Shown: piece by piece, positions 39,308 through 63,530 of the stretch
How the letters are laid out: every line of letters starts with the position of its first letter
Position numbering within the stretch: the stretch's first letter is position 1
Source of the DNA: Paralvinella palmiformis
Lineage: Eukaryota; Annelida; Polychaeta; Terebellida; Alvinellidae
Direction: 5' to 3'
NCBI GenBank assembly: GCA_025642065.1
Contig: JAODUP010000268.1
Coordinates: 294,001-358,000 of the forward strand
DNA: 64,000 nucleotides
Notes under the pieces: model-generated
The model's input: only the letters and a program-made list of their open reading frames with translations
What the model was told of the DNA's origin: nothing
Databases searched by the model: none
Made by a program: the position numbers and the translations under genes

Positions 39308-42125
39308 GTTGTTTGCCTTGATTTGCCCAAATCATTCCATCTCACCAGTGAAACAAAGCATTTTCTCAAACAACACCAGTGGACAACAACATTTATGCTT
39401 TTGAAGAAAATGTGTATAACTCAATTTCACATTAACAACAACTAGACATTTGAGAGATGGCAGTAGGTCACATTAATATTGATGTCCACAAAACAAATAA
39501 TGTTCTGCCTTTCTTTGGGGGATTTGGTGAGTAATATAAAATAAACTGTGGTTTACTTGCACTGAGTATGTACTCTTGGTTGAATGTTGGTTGCCTATTT
39601 AATATTTATATATCATTAAACTCTCCTTTATTAATTTTTTTTTTTGTTCTGTTTTTCAGTAATGTTGTTGATGTTGCAGCATTAGAAACACAAGGTGTAG
39701 ACCAGACTGAATATACAGATAGGGCAACACAGTACAGGTAGCACACTCACTAATGTGATCTTTACTGATCTGCCTCTGTTTACTATTCAAACAAAATAAT
39801 TATCAGTTATATATTAATATTTATAATAATAATATTGAAAACAATATTAGTTGTTATTCAGATAAAATACCGGTAACCCAGAAAAATTCCCTGCAGAAGA
39901 AAGGGGATTTGACAATTCTGTTGAAATACCAAGGGAAAGATGGAAAATTTGAAAGTCGGTTACAAAAGTCAGGGAATTTCTGTTTATAGAAAACTAATGT
40001 GTTCTATAGACTGGGTATTAAAGGGGTGGTCCTTCAGTGTTTGAACTCTTATCTTCGTAGCTACACACAAACTGTCACCATTATGGATGCAATGTCTGTA
40101 CTCGCAGAACTCTTATTTGGAGTACCCAAGGGTCGGTTTTGGGCCTTTGGTTCTTGTGTCAAACTGCCTGCTCTTGGTACTGGTATTGCAGTAGGTACCG
40201 AATCTCATCAACCTGCTGGACAAGTTAGAAATCTTAGATGTGCACCTAACTATGGAAGCTTATATAGAGCAAGTGTGCCAAGTATCTCCAGTTGAAGACC
40301 ATTCTAGCTGTCCAAAATGTTTTGCCACCCGAGGCCCTTGAGAGACTAGTGCATGCCTTTGTGACTGCTTCCTTGATTATTGTCATTCCATACTGGTCAG
40401 AATTCCGGATGCTGCTTCAACTATTGCAATATTCAACAGTGCACCTTGTGCCAAAGACAGGCCAATATGAAAATATCACCCTCGCCCTGCATTGGCTTCC
40501 AGTGAGATATAGGATATATTTTAAGATCATCATTCTTTCTTGTAAAGCCCTGCATGAACTGGCCCCACTGTAGATCTGCAACATACTTCAGATATATTAT
40601 CCAACAAGGACACCAAGGTCTGCAGGATCAAATTTAGTGTTGATACCGAGGGTTAAGCTCAAAACGTTTAGTCACCGATCATTCCTCTATGCAGCACCCA
40701 CATTATGGTATCAGTTCCCAGACAAACTGAGACATTGTCATTCAATTAATAGTTTTAAATCTATCCTTAAGACTTATCTGTTTAGTATTGCATATTCTTA
40801 AATTCTGTAATGTCTATGTATGTTTTAACAATTCATCTAGTCATTTTTATCTGATTTACTCACTTTTTATGTAAAGTACCCCAGCACAACACAATTAAAT
40901 GTGGTGCTGTATAAAATCACACATGATTAATATCGTTAATATTGCTACCATAAGCTGTGTGGATGTTGAATTAAAAGTACACCTTTTACTTGTACTAAAT
41001 ACCAGCCAGTGATTTTAATAAATAATTATTAATTGGGAATTTCCTCACTGCGCATATATACATATTACTTTAGTTCATATTTAAATAAGTGATTGTTCTA
41101 TAATAAAGAGATCAGCTACTGTCTTGGTCTAGTTACTGTTGCTGGACTTAATAATCAGCCGACTGTCTGTTGTAACTGTATTCTAAATTTGTGTCCTTCA
41201 CTGATTGGCTAATTGAATTAAAATGAGATTGACTCATTGATTACATATTATTTAAATACAATATTATTGATGTGTTTTTTTAAACTGTACATGTTTTTTG
41301 TTTAAGTACCAGTAATCTTCATTACTAATAATTATTTTATTAAAGTAACATTTATAACATAGTAATCCGTAGATATGTGATATTTTTGTTTTGTTATTAA
41401 GTATAATTATTATTTCCAGAACAGCATATTATATTCCTAGCATTCACTACTTACCTAATACTGTGGTATATAACATGACTATAATTTGGCTTAATTAATA
41501 ACTTGTATTCCTGTTATCGTAGAGTTCTTATAAAATACATCTCCAACAACAGGTCCTTGGTAATTAATAGTTTGTGAAAGGTTGCATTAAAGCATTTGTT
41601 GTGTTGTAATCATACACCTTTATAACTGATACCATTCCTTCTGAACAGCCATAATTTGTCATCTTGGTGTGCTAGTACACAGAAAGTACGCGGACCACCA
41701 CGTTTGCCCATTGGAGTTGCTACACCACATGTTGTCTTATCTGGTCAGCCAATTTCTTTATCTGACATACAACTGGTAAGTCATTTTTAATTTCTGTCGT
41801 AATGTTTTTAGTTGTGAATATTGTGTAATAATTTAGAAAACAGTTTCTGCTCACTCTATTTGTGATAAGCAACCAACTCTAATAATTATTTGATTTTCAT
41901 CAAATGTGTAAATACTGAAATCAACTCTGTCAACAATTAGTATAATATCTGGAAACAAATATAAATGAGGCATGTTTCTATAATGTAGTTATTGTTTTTA
42001 TTTATTTAAATATTATATTCGTCTCTTCCTAGATAACATCTGCTGCCCAACAAGCAGCACGGTCACTACAAGAAATTAAAGTTCGCCATAAAGAAGATTT
42101 GGTTGTACCATTTGGAGTGCCATGA
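31161..42125 (+). CDS. LAMTOR1: LAMTOR1 (p18), Ragulator membrane anchor, 6 coding exons
   Basis: Exons are 31161-31199, 33681-33751, 36903-36983, 39660-39737, 41676-41775 and 42033-42125, all GT-AG, summing to 462 nt (153 aa; human is 161). The start MGCC gives Gly2 for N-myristoylation and Cys3/Cys4 for palmitoylation, which hold the protein on the lysosomal surface. Family blocks are DEQSALNRILQQVAS, NVVDVAALETQGVDQTEY, DRATQYS, QPISLSDIQ and the C-terminal KEDLVVPFGVP. LAMTOR1 wraps the other Ragulator subunits and recruits Rag GTPases and mTORC1 in amino-acid sensing. All exons are small and split by 0.3-3.2 kb introns filled with repeats. The stretch between QYS and QPISL is the least conserved, as usual for the family. 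Confidence 0.94.
32262..32340 (-). mobile_element. SINE family A, old fragment
   Basis: TGATGATTGATGTTTACACA, then GCTCAAGGTAGACT, then GGGCC and CTCCCAAGGACTT. This is a diverged tail-side piece in LAMTOR1 intron 1. Confidence 0.5.
32640..33005 (+). other. Coding-like remnant, unrecognised
   Basis: Purine-rich, less AT-rich DNA with protein-like text in several plus frames (KANKDIFIGIKG, VDSKEEEVQIHA, and an open part at 32771-33013). It has no splice support as a LAMTOR1 exon. It is probably a transposon or processed-gene remnant. Confidence 0.3.
33008..33262 (+). mobile_element. tRNA-derived SINE, family D, with (ATT)n tail
   Basis: The head has A-box-like TGGCGCAGTTAGTTAGAAC and B-box-like GGGTTGAGGCTCC. 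The body has GCATGCATTGTATGCTTCC and TTGGGAGTTGAGATGTGTG. The tail is (ATT)n. The body is shared, inverted, with 63440-63510. Confidence 0.7.
33753..36902. other. LAMTOR1 intron 2, little else recognised
   Basis: It holds a short (AT)n run at about 34129-34146 and a nine-base C run near 36003. I see no exon-like or named repeat otherwise. Confidence 0.4.
37232..37400 (+). repeat. Dispersed repeat shared with 22752-22960
   Basis: Shared words are TATCCATGTGTTTC, GACACCCCT, TTTTTCTTGGGAAAGCCTG and TGGAATCATG, in the same order. It lies in LAMTOR1 intron 3. Confidence 0.65.
38947..39201 (+). pseudogene. hAT transposase C-terminal (dimerisation) fragment
   Basis: The open stretch contains SLLLSSAKVERLFSHLKLAK followed by RLNQLLNINLNM, which matches the hAT C-terminal dimerisation region (S-A-x-x-E-R-x-F-S, then a helical L-x-x-L-L-x-I). 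The catalytic RNase H-like part was not found upstream. It lies in LAMTOR1 intron 3. Confidence 0.7.
39276..39304. repeat. (AT)n microsatellite
   Basis: About 14 AT units, just after the hAT fragment. Confidence 0.85.
39985..40930 (+). mobile_element. Decayed 5'-truncated L2-type LINE in LAMTOR1 intron 4
   Basis: Plus-strand blocks in order are FYRLGIKGVVLQCLNSYLRS, LLFGVPKGR (a decayed GVPQGS), ERLVHAFVTAS, LHWLPVRYRIYFK, then past the first stop AAPTLWYQF-like text, and SFKSILKTYLF-like text near 40750-40800. The 3' part AAAGTACCCCAGCAC is followed by a short UTR. Several frameshifts. It is a distinct, older copy than 15732-16957. Confidence 0.8.
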
Positions 42126-43223
42126 ATATGGGTTACATTCCTAGTTGCACATAGATCAATTAATACTTGATTGTATGGTAAATAATCATATAGAGAAGCT
42201 GTTCTTTAAGTTTCTCGTGTAAATTGTTCATTAATTAAACATGCCCTTCTCCACGTTAAATTATACTACATTTTGATGTGTGAATGACTTAGCCAGATAT
42301 TGGTTGTGTTACATTATTAATCTTGACTTAAATGACTACTTGTGGCTTTAAAGTTATAATATGAGCGGAGAGCCATGGTTAATGATGAAAATCTATGCCA
42401 GATTCTTTATCAGTATAATGGTGCACAGCAATGTTAGATATTTGTCAACATCAGAGCTTGTGATAGTCTATGTAGAAAATAATTATTGTCACATCTAATG
42501 AATTAGTAACTTGATGTATTCTATAGACACAACTGTATGGAAGTACATATTCCGAGTGTTAGCCAATGTGTGACTGAATGTTTGCATGTCATGTGTATTA
42601 CTTGGTGCAGCAGAAATTCTGATCATATGAACTGTACAAAACATATTTGTGTAACTTAATTTGGTTATTTTCCTAACAACAAATGTTTTATTAGCAGTAT
42701 ATCTACATATTTAACATCTGGCTAATATTAGTAAAGTTTATTGTATTGTTCCTTTGCAAAAATTTGCTACAGCATAACTGTTCTAAAACACATAATAGTT
42801 TATTCCATCATTCATTTATACCAGGGTACTTTGTAAAAGCTAAGTGTTTCTTACATTTTGTAATCATATCTGCATAAAATTAAATTATGCTTATTTCTGT
42901 GAAAATAACCCAATTCTGTGTACAAATCAAAACATTCAGTTGACGTCTTATATAAATAATGCACTATTTGCAGTTTTTTAAGTTTAATTTGACAATAGAT
43001 GGCGAGGCATGCCTATACTTAAGTGAGTGTTTCCAGAAGTGTATGTAATTGCTTTTACCTTTATGTTATGCATTTATAATACAGGAATATATTTATTGTA
43101 AAAAGTATGAATTATTTGAGTCAAACCGAAGTTAAGTTGCTTGATGTAATTTGTATTTTTGCTGAAGTGCTTTATACTTGCATGTCTTTATGCTTATGCT
43201 GGTATCTGCCAAAAGATGTCAGA

Positions 43224-43229
43224 AATAAA
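43224..43229 (+). terminator. Candidate LAMTOR1 polyadenylation signal
   Basis: A canonical AATAAA about 1.1 kb after the stop. Earlier variant signals may be used instead. Confidence 0.4.
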
Positions 43230-44615
43230 TGATACAAGTAACTGTTAAGTTTCATTGGCAATATTGTTTGTGCCATGTATCTATGGAATACATAATATGG
43301 ATTAATTGGCAGCTTTATTTAGAAATAATATGATCAACATTAGGATTTGAACTCATGAACTAAGTATATGCAGTGCACTGTGCTGCTAACTGTACCATGC
43401 AAGTATCCCACGGAACACATAGAAAATAGTATTTAATAATTGAAAGTGACAATTTAAGTAAATATTCCGATCTGTAGGATTCTTATTGGTTGGTGACCTA
43501 TAGCTGGCAGCTAGAAACAGTATGAAAGTAGCTCTAGCCCTAAACACAAATATCTACAGCATTTTTGAGACGGGCATTAAGCAAGAAACCTAATTCCAGA
43601 AGTTAACATTAACCAGTCTTAGAACAACAGACAAATTAGGTTTCTTGCACACTTTTTTAGATTTTTCAATAACCATGTTGATAAGATATTCTTTTAAATC
43701 TCTCACAAAATCGATAAATGTATGTTCCGAGGTTTTGAAAAGCTTAGCAATTTCTTTGACATTTTTATTAATTTAAACCAGAAAAGCTGAAGCTTTCTCC
43801 TCAAACAAGAGAATTATCTGTAAAACTTTCATATTTGACCAACACCTAATGCTGACACATTGTCCAGTTTATGATTTAACAATGATTTTTTTATACCTGT
43901 TGTTTATATCAACACCCTGAAAACATCTTTACATTTCTTTGTTTTTATCTATTTATAAAAAAACATGCGACAAAACTTCCTAATTTGATGTATATGATGA
44001 CATCTGCAACAAATACTTATACACAAAATATTTTTAAACAGAAAAAAATGTGTTGACGTCATCTTGGATTTAACTGACTAAAAATGTTTATGAACAACAG
44101 CCCACATTAATGATGCAAACCTCACATGCTTTGAGTCACACCATATAGTACACTGAAAACTGTTTGCTTTATAAATTCCCACAGTTTAGTGAAAATCTAT
44201 GACAATTGGATTTATCAGTGACCATAACACTGATGGTGATACACACAAAATTTTGATTTATTGTGATAGAAGATTACTATTGTTGTGGACATAATGACAG
44301 AATGGAAGACAACTGTCATGCATGGTCCTCAGATCGATGTATTTCAAACAGAACACCAAACAAACCATTTAAGAACAATGCCATGGTGGACAACTAAATG
44401 AAAATTATAACACTACAACTTGTCTGATAAACTGTGAAACAAAATAATAGGTATTAAGGTTTGAACCAGTGATGTAATTATTATACAAATTACAATAATA
44501 TCCTGTCCTAGGTATGTATGTGAGTTTCTAATAAAAACTTTACAGATATCTGTACAATATCACGGGCTCCACAAGGAACATCTGGAATAAGGCGTATAAT
44601 GGTGCAGGTTTACTT
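43230..44615. other. Intergenic interval between convergent LAMTOR1 and RNF121
   Basis: AT-rich. A tRNA-like SINE remnant may lie near 43335-43410 (GGATTTGAACTCATGAAC with a downstream box-like word). Nothing else is recognised. Confidence 0.4.
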
Positions 44616-44621
44616 TATTTT
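44616..44621 (-). terminator. Candidate RNF121 polyadenylation signal
   Basis: A minus-strand AATAAA about 356 nt beyond the stop codon, next to an (AT)n run at 44629-44654. Confidence 0.4.
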
Positions 44622-44623
44622 TG

Positions 44624-44654
<31 letters not shown>

Positions 44655-44976
44655 TACTGGACATAACTGTGGCCATCACCAAAGCTGTGATGTCAAAAGG
44701 GGCATTAGATTATAGAAAGAAATGAATTAAATTGTTAGACACATACACAATTCAGGTTGAAATATATTCCATAAAATAACCATAAATTACGTTATCTATT
44801 AAGTATAAACAATTAAATAAATGTTACAACAGTAATATATCACTCACTCTGGATAAACACCTCTGATAAGGTTTTGTGACTGTATCTCTATGTGTCACAT
44901 GCACACGCTCACACACACATATGGAATATGAATATGTACATTTACTTATGAATGGAATATCCTATCGCTTCCTTTA

Positions 44977-56934
<11,958 letters not shown>

Positions 56935-57362
56935 GGATTAATGTTGTGCCGCCACCTAGCGAGTAAATAGACGTACACATTTGCGGGCTCTTTCGCCAGA
57001 TGGCTACCGTCTGCTTGGTTTGTTACCTTGATACGATATACATACGGAATTAAAAGGCAATGCCTATTACGGTATTCCGGTCCTTCTGGGTTGTATTTCT
57101 GGAATGCATATATTTCATATTTTTCTTCAAATTTGACAAGAAGTGGTTCAGACTATCACAATATATCACATGTTCAGGCAGGAAGTTCCAGTCATGGACT
57201 GTTCTTTGGCTAAATAATTTCTCTTCAAATCGAGCCTGTATTGACCCTTGAACACTTTTTGACTGTGGCGTCTGGTGTTGTTGTTAGGTCGGAAGATAAA
57301 GAAGTTATGAGGATATAGTTTGTCCATACCATTCATAATCTTAAATACGTGGATCATATCCC

Positions 57363-58579
57363 CTCATCGCCAGGGGTGGCATGTAACAAAGTAAAAGTAC
57401 TTCGTTACTCTACTTCAGTAACGAAGTAAGATTTCAACTAACTACTTTTACTTGTTAAAGTTATTTGCGGTAACGCTACTTTTTACTTCGTTACCTTCAG
57501 TTAATTCGCGATATTTTCGTTACTTTGTTATTCATAAGTTAAGTCGGGGATATTTAATTTTAATCCCCAGGTGAATCCATTAGGCAGTTGATTGATGATT
57601 GATTGATGTTTTACGGCCACTTTTGTGCAGATGTTAGGCTAAATGGGCCGAGCGACATCCAAAGGTAATCAAGCGAAGTCAAAAATGAAACACCCTTCAG
57701 ATATGCCCACCCCGATATTCGAACTCAGGTGGTAATGATCTTTGGTCCAACGCGCTACTGGATCACAGAGGCGCCCATTCATTTAGCAGGACAAGGTTTA
57801 TTAATATTGTTCAATCACGAGGGTATCCGCGTTCCCGATTCAGTACGATCAGTTTGGATTCTTTAGTTATTATGGCGGACGTGCATGTGAAGAGCAAAGT
57901 AGAAAGCATCGAAGGGGAAATGGGTCCGGGGCAACAGCCGTAGCCATATCCGTCGACGATGTTTCGATTCTTGTTGAGGAAGGGCTTGAGTTTCATCAAG
58001 CGGTGCTTGACTGCAATGCAGGAGGCAACACCAGATGACCAGGCATCAGGCCATTCAGATGAAGACTTCTCTGTTAAAAATTCAAAAACTCTATCACAGC
58101 TTGATGAGTGTCTGCCGAGTCCATCTACAGAGATGATGACAGTCGTGGCATGGCCACTCATCAGGCGGTTGTTCTTCTAAACAAACACTCCCCTGCCAGG
58201 TAGCACTACAGGCGAGCGCCTACTTAGTGCAGCTGTGCATATCTTCACCCCAATGAGGACTCACATTGACAACACTAACTTTGAAAATCAGCTTTTGCTG
58301 AAGTTGAACAAGGGCTTTGTTCAGTGAACTCAAGGTGGCAGCACATGTGCAAGTCTGTGAATTTTCTGATCTCTTATATATATTTGATTATTAGTTTTTG
58401 TGTTACAATAATTTTTTTCTTCTAATTCTACTTTTGCTTCAATTACTTTTAATTTTAATTTTTACTCAAGTAGATTTTACAAGTTTACTTTTACTTCTAC
58501 TCAATTAGTTTTGAAGAGGCTTATTTCTACTTCTACTCAAGTACAACATAAAAGTAGTTCAGTCAACCCTGCTCGTCGC
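57363..58579 (+). mobile_element. hAT element, 1.2 kb, with 8-bp target duplication, nested in the LINE
   Basis: The element runs 57371-58571, starting CAGGGGTGGCATGTAAC and ending with the inverse-type TCAGTCAACCCTG. The 8-bp flanks are CTCATCGC and CTCGTCGC. The ends are dense in AAAGTACTT/AAGTAAAAGTA words, as in Tol2-like hATs. The plus strand keeps the last transposase part: about 58189-58326 reads GERLLSAAVHIFTPMRTH and NFENQLLLKLNKGF before a stop. The frame is shifted from the upstream open stretch (57959-58180), and the catalytic core is absent. Confidence 0.88.
57588..57775 (-). mobile_element. SINE family A inside the hAT element
   Basis: Full body and most of the tRNA head: GTTTTACGGCCACTTTTGTG, GGGCCGAGCGACATCC, a B-box complement near ATTCGAACTCAGG, and an A-box complement near GGTCCAACGCGCTACTGG. 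It is the most complete copy in the window. Confidence 0.85.
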
Positions 58580-60135
58580 CTTCTAAAATCAAAAGATGGC
58601 AGCTTTAGGAATTTAAGCCAGTCCTCATATGAGAGATGGCTAATGCTTGGGATCAGGTTGGTTGCCCTTTATCTGTACTATCTCAACCTCTAGTTTAACT
58701 CCGTTGTACCTCGGATACCAGATCACATTTCCATACTCAAGGTATGGTCTAACTATGGCTGTGAATAGTCTTGGCACTGTTTGGTCGAGCAGTGTGAAGG
58801 TCTTCCTGATCAAGCCTAACATTCTAGAAGCTTTATTTACAGCATTAGCTATGTGCTTGTAGAATTTTCGGTCTTCGCCCACTTTAACACCGCATGGGTT
58901 ATGTCTAAGGTTGTGCCATTCATCTCATATGTGTGCTTTTGGTTTGAGTTGCCTAAGTGCAATACTTTGCATTTATTCTCATTGAATCCAAGCTGCCATC
59001 TCTCAGACCATTTGACGAGTTGTTTTAAGTAATGTTGGAGTTTCTCGTGGTGACCAGGTCCTCTGATGGCTCTAAACAGTTTGATGTCATCCATAAATAG
59101 TGGTCACTGCATCAGGCAAGTCGTTTATGAATATAACGAATGATATAGGGCCTAAGACACTACCCTGGGGGATACCACTAAGTACTTCCGACCATGATAA
59201 CATTATTCCATTTACTGTAACCCTTTGTTTTCGATTAACTAGAAAGCTTTTGATTCACTTCTTTATGGGGTCTTGTATGCCATATGCATCTATCTTTGAC
59301 AGCAGCCTTTTATGGGGGACAGAGTCAAACGCCTTCTTGAAGTTGAGATAGATGACATCTAATGGGGCTCCTGTGTCTAGCAGTTCAGTCCATAGCTCAA
59401 TTGTGATCAGTAGTTGAGTCATACATGACCGACCTGGTACAAATCCATGCTGTTCGTCGCAGAATAAACTGTTTTCCATCATGTGGCTTACAATCTGGTA
59501 TCTTACTAGGGTTTCCATAAATCTATTAACAACGGACGTCAAGCTTGCAGGTCTATAATTTCCTACAGCGGTTTTGCTACCTTTTTGTGGCTGGGTGTGA
59601 CGTTGCCCTATTTCCACGTAGATGGTACTTCTGCCTCAGCCATTGATTTCATGTAGATGGTGCCTAAGGGTAGACATACAGAGGATGCCGTTTCCCTGAG
59701 AATTAGTGGATGGAATCTATCTGGCCCTGCAGATTTGGTGACTTTAAGCTTTAACAGTTTCTTTTCAACCTTTTCTGGAGTAATTTCTATGTGAGTTAGT
59801 GGTGCTCCTGTGTGAATTGTGTCAAGTTTTTGGATCTTTCTGGTGTCTTCCTGAGTAAAAACACTTGTAAATTGAGCAATTCTGCCTTTTTATTGTCATC
59901 ATGAGTTAACTCTTCATCTCCATCCACTAGACCACCTAAGTTTGGTCTGTTTTTCAACTTTGAATTAGTGTACTGCGAAAAATCTTTAGGATCAGTCTTA
60001 ACGTTCTTGGCTCTGTCCTTTTCAAACTCTCAGCATAAGTTTCTGGTCAGTTTGGTAAGTTCGTTTTTCTCTCGGGTAGCCCTGCCATAGTCAATGTAGT
60101 TGCTTGTTTGTGTGTAACACTTTCAAGCATTATAC

Positions 60136-60214
60136 TTCTTTTGCTTGACGGCCCATTTAGCTTACCTTGTGCACAAAAGTGGCCGTAAAACATCAATCGT
60201 CATCTTCTTTTGCT
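60136..60214 (+). mobile_element. SINE family A fragment with 13-bp target duplication inside the LINE
   Basis: The insert at 60149-60201 is flanked by CTTCTTTTGCTTG on both sides (60136-60148 and 60202-60214). Only the tail half was inserted. Confidence 0.85.
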
Positions 60215-60903
60215 TGGGCATGGCAGCTCTGTTCCTCCAGATATTTCTTCTTTTGTGCGTTTTCGGCCTGGAATATGGTATGTAAGTGTTCATTGCATTT
60301 GTGAACCCAGTAGAAACATATAACCATGCCTCCTCCGTATTCCTGTCCTATAATTTCTCTGCCCAGTCTATTTTTAAGGTGCTTGTTCATGGCGACATAG
60401 TCTACTTTATGGTAGCAGAATTTGGGCTTTAACATCAAGGTTATACATTAAGCATGCATGGTCACTGAGACCTAGTCCTGCTATAAATTCTATGCTTTTA
60501 ATCATGTTTTCCTCGTTTGTAAGGATGAGCTCCAGGATATTAGGGTTCTGTCCATGACGGTACCTAGTAGGCTCTGTGACATGCTGGTGTAGAAATACAT
60601 CACGAATTGTATCAATAAAGGCTTATATGCTGGCTATCTTTGGTTGTGGTTGGTGATACTCCAATCGATGTTTGAGTAATTGAAGTTTCCTACTATTATG
60701 AGACGGGTTGCTTTTAAGGATGATATTCTGTGTAATAAATCATACATGTTCATACCATTTTCAATACTGCTCGAGGGGCTACGATATATATACATCCAAA
60801 TAGTAGTTTATCATTCCCACGTAAATTCATGTACATCCATAGACATTCGCTGAAGTCGGAGGCTATATTAATTTCAGTGATATGTTCAGTTAGTTTTTTT
60901 GTT

Positions 60904-60907
<4 letters not shown>

Positions 60908-60963
<56 letters not shown>
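60908..60963. repeat. (AT)n microsatellite
   Basis: About 28 AT units, splitting the LINE endonuclease region. Confidence 0.9.
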
Positions 60964-60965
<2 letters not shown>

Positions 60966-62240
60966 CATACTTTTCTGGTGCTCTAGGTTAGAGTATGTGG
61001 CGTACCCATCTTATTTTAGTACCTGTTTATTTGTTGGCTCTAAGCTGTATTTTGGCTTTATTTCTGTGACTATAATAATGTCTGCTTTGTTGTCAGATGC
61101 TAGTAGCTGTAACTCAATCATTTTGTTTGTCAATGCATCAGCATTTGTATACATTATTTTCATATAGTTTATGGTCTTATGCTCATTTTTACTTTTTGTG
61201 TTGTCTAGTCGCTCTGTCTTCGTCTCTTCCACTAGTGATATAGTGGAGACATTGGGTTCTGTTTTGGCAGGCATCGGCTGTGCTGCTCCAGTTTTTCTTT
61301 GGGTACATGGTGTAAACTTCACAATTTATTTACTCTTATTACTAAGTTATCTTCTCCTTCGTCTCTTCTTTTTTCAGCTTTGTTCTTCTCTCCTCTCTCT
61401 CATTAGGGGTGAGGTCTGGGTATATGTATATATTAGCCCAATTTTCTGTGTTTCTGGGGGGTTTTGATGCTGCTAGTATCACTCTTTCCCTAGCTGTATT
61501 ATTCATGGTAGCAAGGATCAGCCTGGGTTTTGTGCTGGGGCTGGGGTGTTACGGTGTGGAATGTTCCTTCAGCTGCATCCTTGACCACTTGGGCATAGGA
61601 TTTCACAACTTGCTAATTTCTGGCTATAACTTTATCAATACGTTCATCCAGAATAGGCATCATGTATTCGAGGGGTGATCCCCATTGATAATGTCTGGCT
61701 TTTCTGTTTTGTCAAAGTGGATGCTGTCATATTTACAAAACATAGGTAATAGCTGGCTCACATGTAGTGCAGTACCAATACAAGTTTCCCCGTTTAACCA
61801 AAATTTTGTGGACATCAGGTGGCAGATGGGTATATTCTGGGCCTCCCCATTTATTGCATTTCTCACATTCAATCACCGACATATAGCCTGAGGGTCAAGC
61901 ATGTCTCAGATTCAGATTCGTCATCAGGATCGTTAGAGAGTGGTATTTTTTACCTTTTTCTTGTCTATCTTACCTCCTTTGTCTTCTTTTTAGCTCCGCT
62001 TTGTTGACAATTTTGACTAGCGTAAGTGATGTCGACTTCCGGTTGTGTATCAATACTGTTTCTGCTAGTCGGGCGCAATATTCCTTTAACAGGAGATATT
62101 GTATTGAGTAGATGTATCTCCTGTTTGGTCGCCACGATTTCAGTGGAGCTGATTATCCAACTGTTAGCCCCGGTAAGGTGTTTACACAGAGCTAACCGTC
62201 TTGTTGTGGTGAAGGTAAACAACAATCAAGATGGCGGCGT

Positions 62241-62640
62241 TTTGGCGTCCTTGGTGACTGACTGATCCAAGTAGCAATACGCTTTTGTTGAAATGTATCT
62301 TACAGATTCCTGGTAGTATTCTATTACTTTCTTTGTGCTTTTAACAGCTTCAGTATTTTTTTATTTATCAATTTAACTAAGTTTATCGGGATCGATATAG
62401 ATTGCACATCCTTTTTCCACGCATACATTCTAAGCCTGTTGAGTGCTGACACCTGGAACATATGGCTGAGCGAGTCGGATTCGAACGAACTAATAACCTG
62501 GATATTGGTAGCGCAATAATAATAATAATGGCAGTTATTTTACATGGCTTAGCTGCCTCAAATAAGGGAGACGCAAATGGTATGTAATTTACTGCTTCAT
62601 CATGGGAACTAATTGTTAATAAATTTAGAATTTACAATAA
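62241..62640. other. Short non-genic stretch
   Basis: It holds an (ATA)n run near 62516-62528. Nothing else recognised. Confidence 0.35.
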
Positions 62641-62850
62641 ATGGCATATTCGGGGGGGGGGGGGAGCCCCTTGCCAGTTGCCTGGTTGGATGAAAAACTC
62701 CTTCTACTATAGTGCCACGGCCGGGATTCGAACCTCCCGCACACCATGACCTCGTGCACAAAATGCTTGTAAATAATATTACGTGATAAATAATGTAATA
62801 ATGCTACTGTATATATCATCGAATAAAATTACTACTACTACTACTACAGA
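62641..62850 (-). mobile_element. tRNA-like SINE, family E
   Basis: The minus strand has B-box-like GGTTCGAATCCCGG after GTGTGCGGGA, then GGAGTTTTTCATCCAACC and a 13-base C run. An (ACT)n run lies at 62829-62848. Boundaries are uncertain. Confidence 0.5.
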
Positions 62851-63349
62851 AGAACATTAGTTGTAACTTAGATAGGCGTCATTTATCTTCAGTTCACAAA
62901 CATTGTATATAATGTAAATAATTGTCTTCAGTATATATTAACTTCGTTGATATTTCTCTGTCATAATAGATAGAATAGAAATAATGATGGGTACAAGTTC
63001 TGTAACATCAGATGTCATCAGCCAGGTAACTACCGGATTTAGTTCACGTCACTTATGACAGTCATATTTATCAGGATTTGCCTGACCTCTTCCTGGATAC
63101 CCATTTCGTTGATGGACGAAGTCTTGTTCTAAAATAGATCCTTTATAAGTTTAGCTTAAACACGTCTAATTAGTAATAAACATATTGTCATTATATATAT
63201 ATCACGGAAACTTTTCTGAAACTGACGTCAGTATTCATATACCCTTCAATAAAAATGTAGAACGTTATGATTGATATATAGTAACTCGTTCGCTTTGCTT
63301 TCGTTATATCTTAAAATACACCGTTAGTTGTAAAAATAACAAAAATGAA

Positions 63350-63530
63350 ATAATATAATAACAATAATGTGTGACATTTATATAGCGCTCTATTCAGCTA
63401 GATAGCTGCTCTAAGGCGCTTTACAATATTATTATCCCTCACTCAGACCTCTTTCGACCAGCACACATCTAAACTCCCAAGGGAGCATACAACGCATGCT
63501 GCCATTATAAGTGCAAAGCGAAATGTATTA
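63350..63530 (-). mobile_element. SINE family D body and tail
   Basis: It shares CTCCCAAGGGAGCATACAA and GCATGCTGCCATTATAAG with the inverse of 33150-33190. The tail side has AATAATGTGTGACATTTATA and AGCGCTC, as in the L2-type tails, which hints that the SINE uses an L2-like machinery. Confidence 0.6.

Larger units (their letters stand above)
57055..62240 (-). mobile_element. CR1-type LINE, near full length, decayed and interrupted
   Basis: On the minus strand, ORF1-like text lies at 62225-61660 (CHLMSTKFWLNGETC). Endonuclease text is at 61185-61011 (MYTNADALTNKM, IIIVTEIKPK). The linker at about 60438-60350 reads KPKFCYHKVDYVAMNKHL. The reverse transcriptase has [46 protein letters not shown], and YMDD-type text shifted by one base near 59090. 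The C-terminal RRRRGDMIHVFKIMNG spans the inserted hAT element once one target copy is discounted. Many stops make it inactive. An (AT)n run (60908-60963) and a SINE also interrupt it. Confidence 0.88.

Noticed and set aside
57811..58161. 116-codon minus-strand open frame
   Set aside because: It lies antisense to the hAT transposase remnant and has no recognisable domain.
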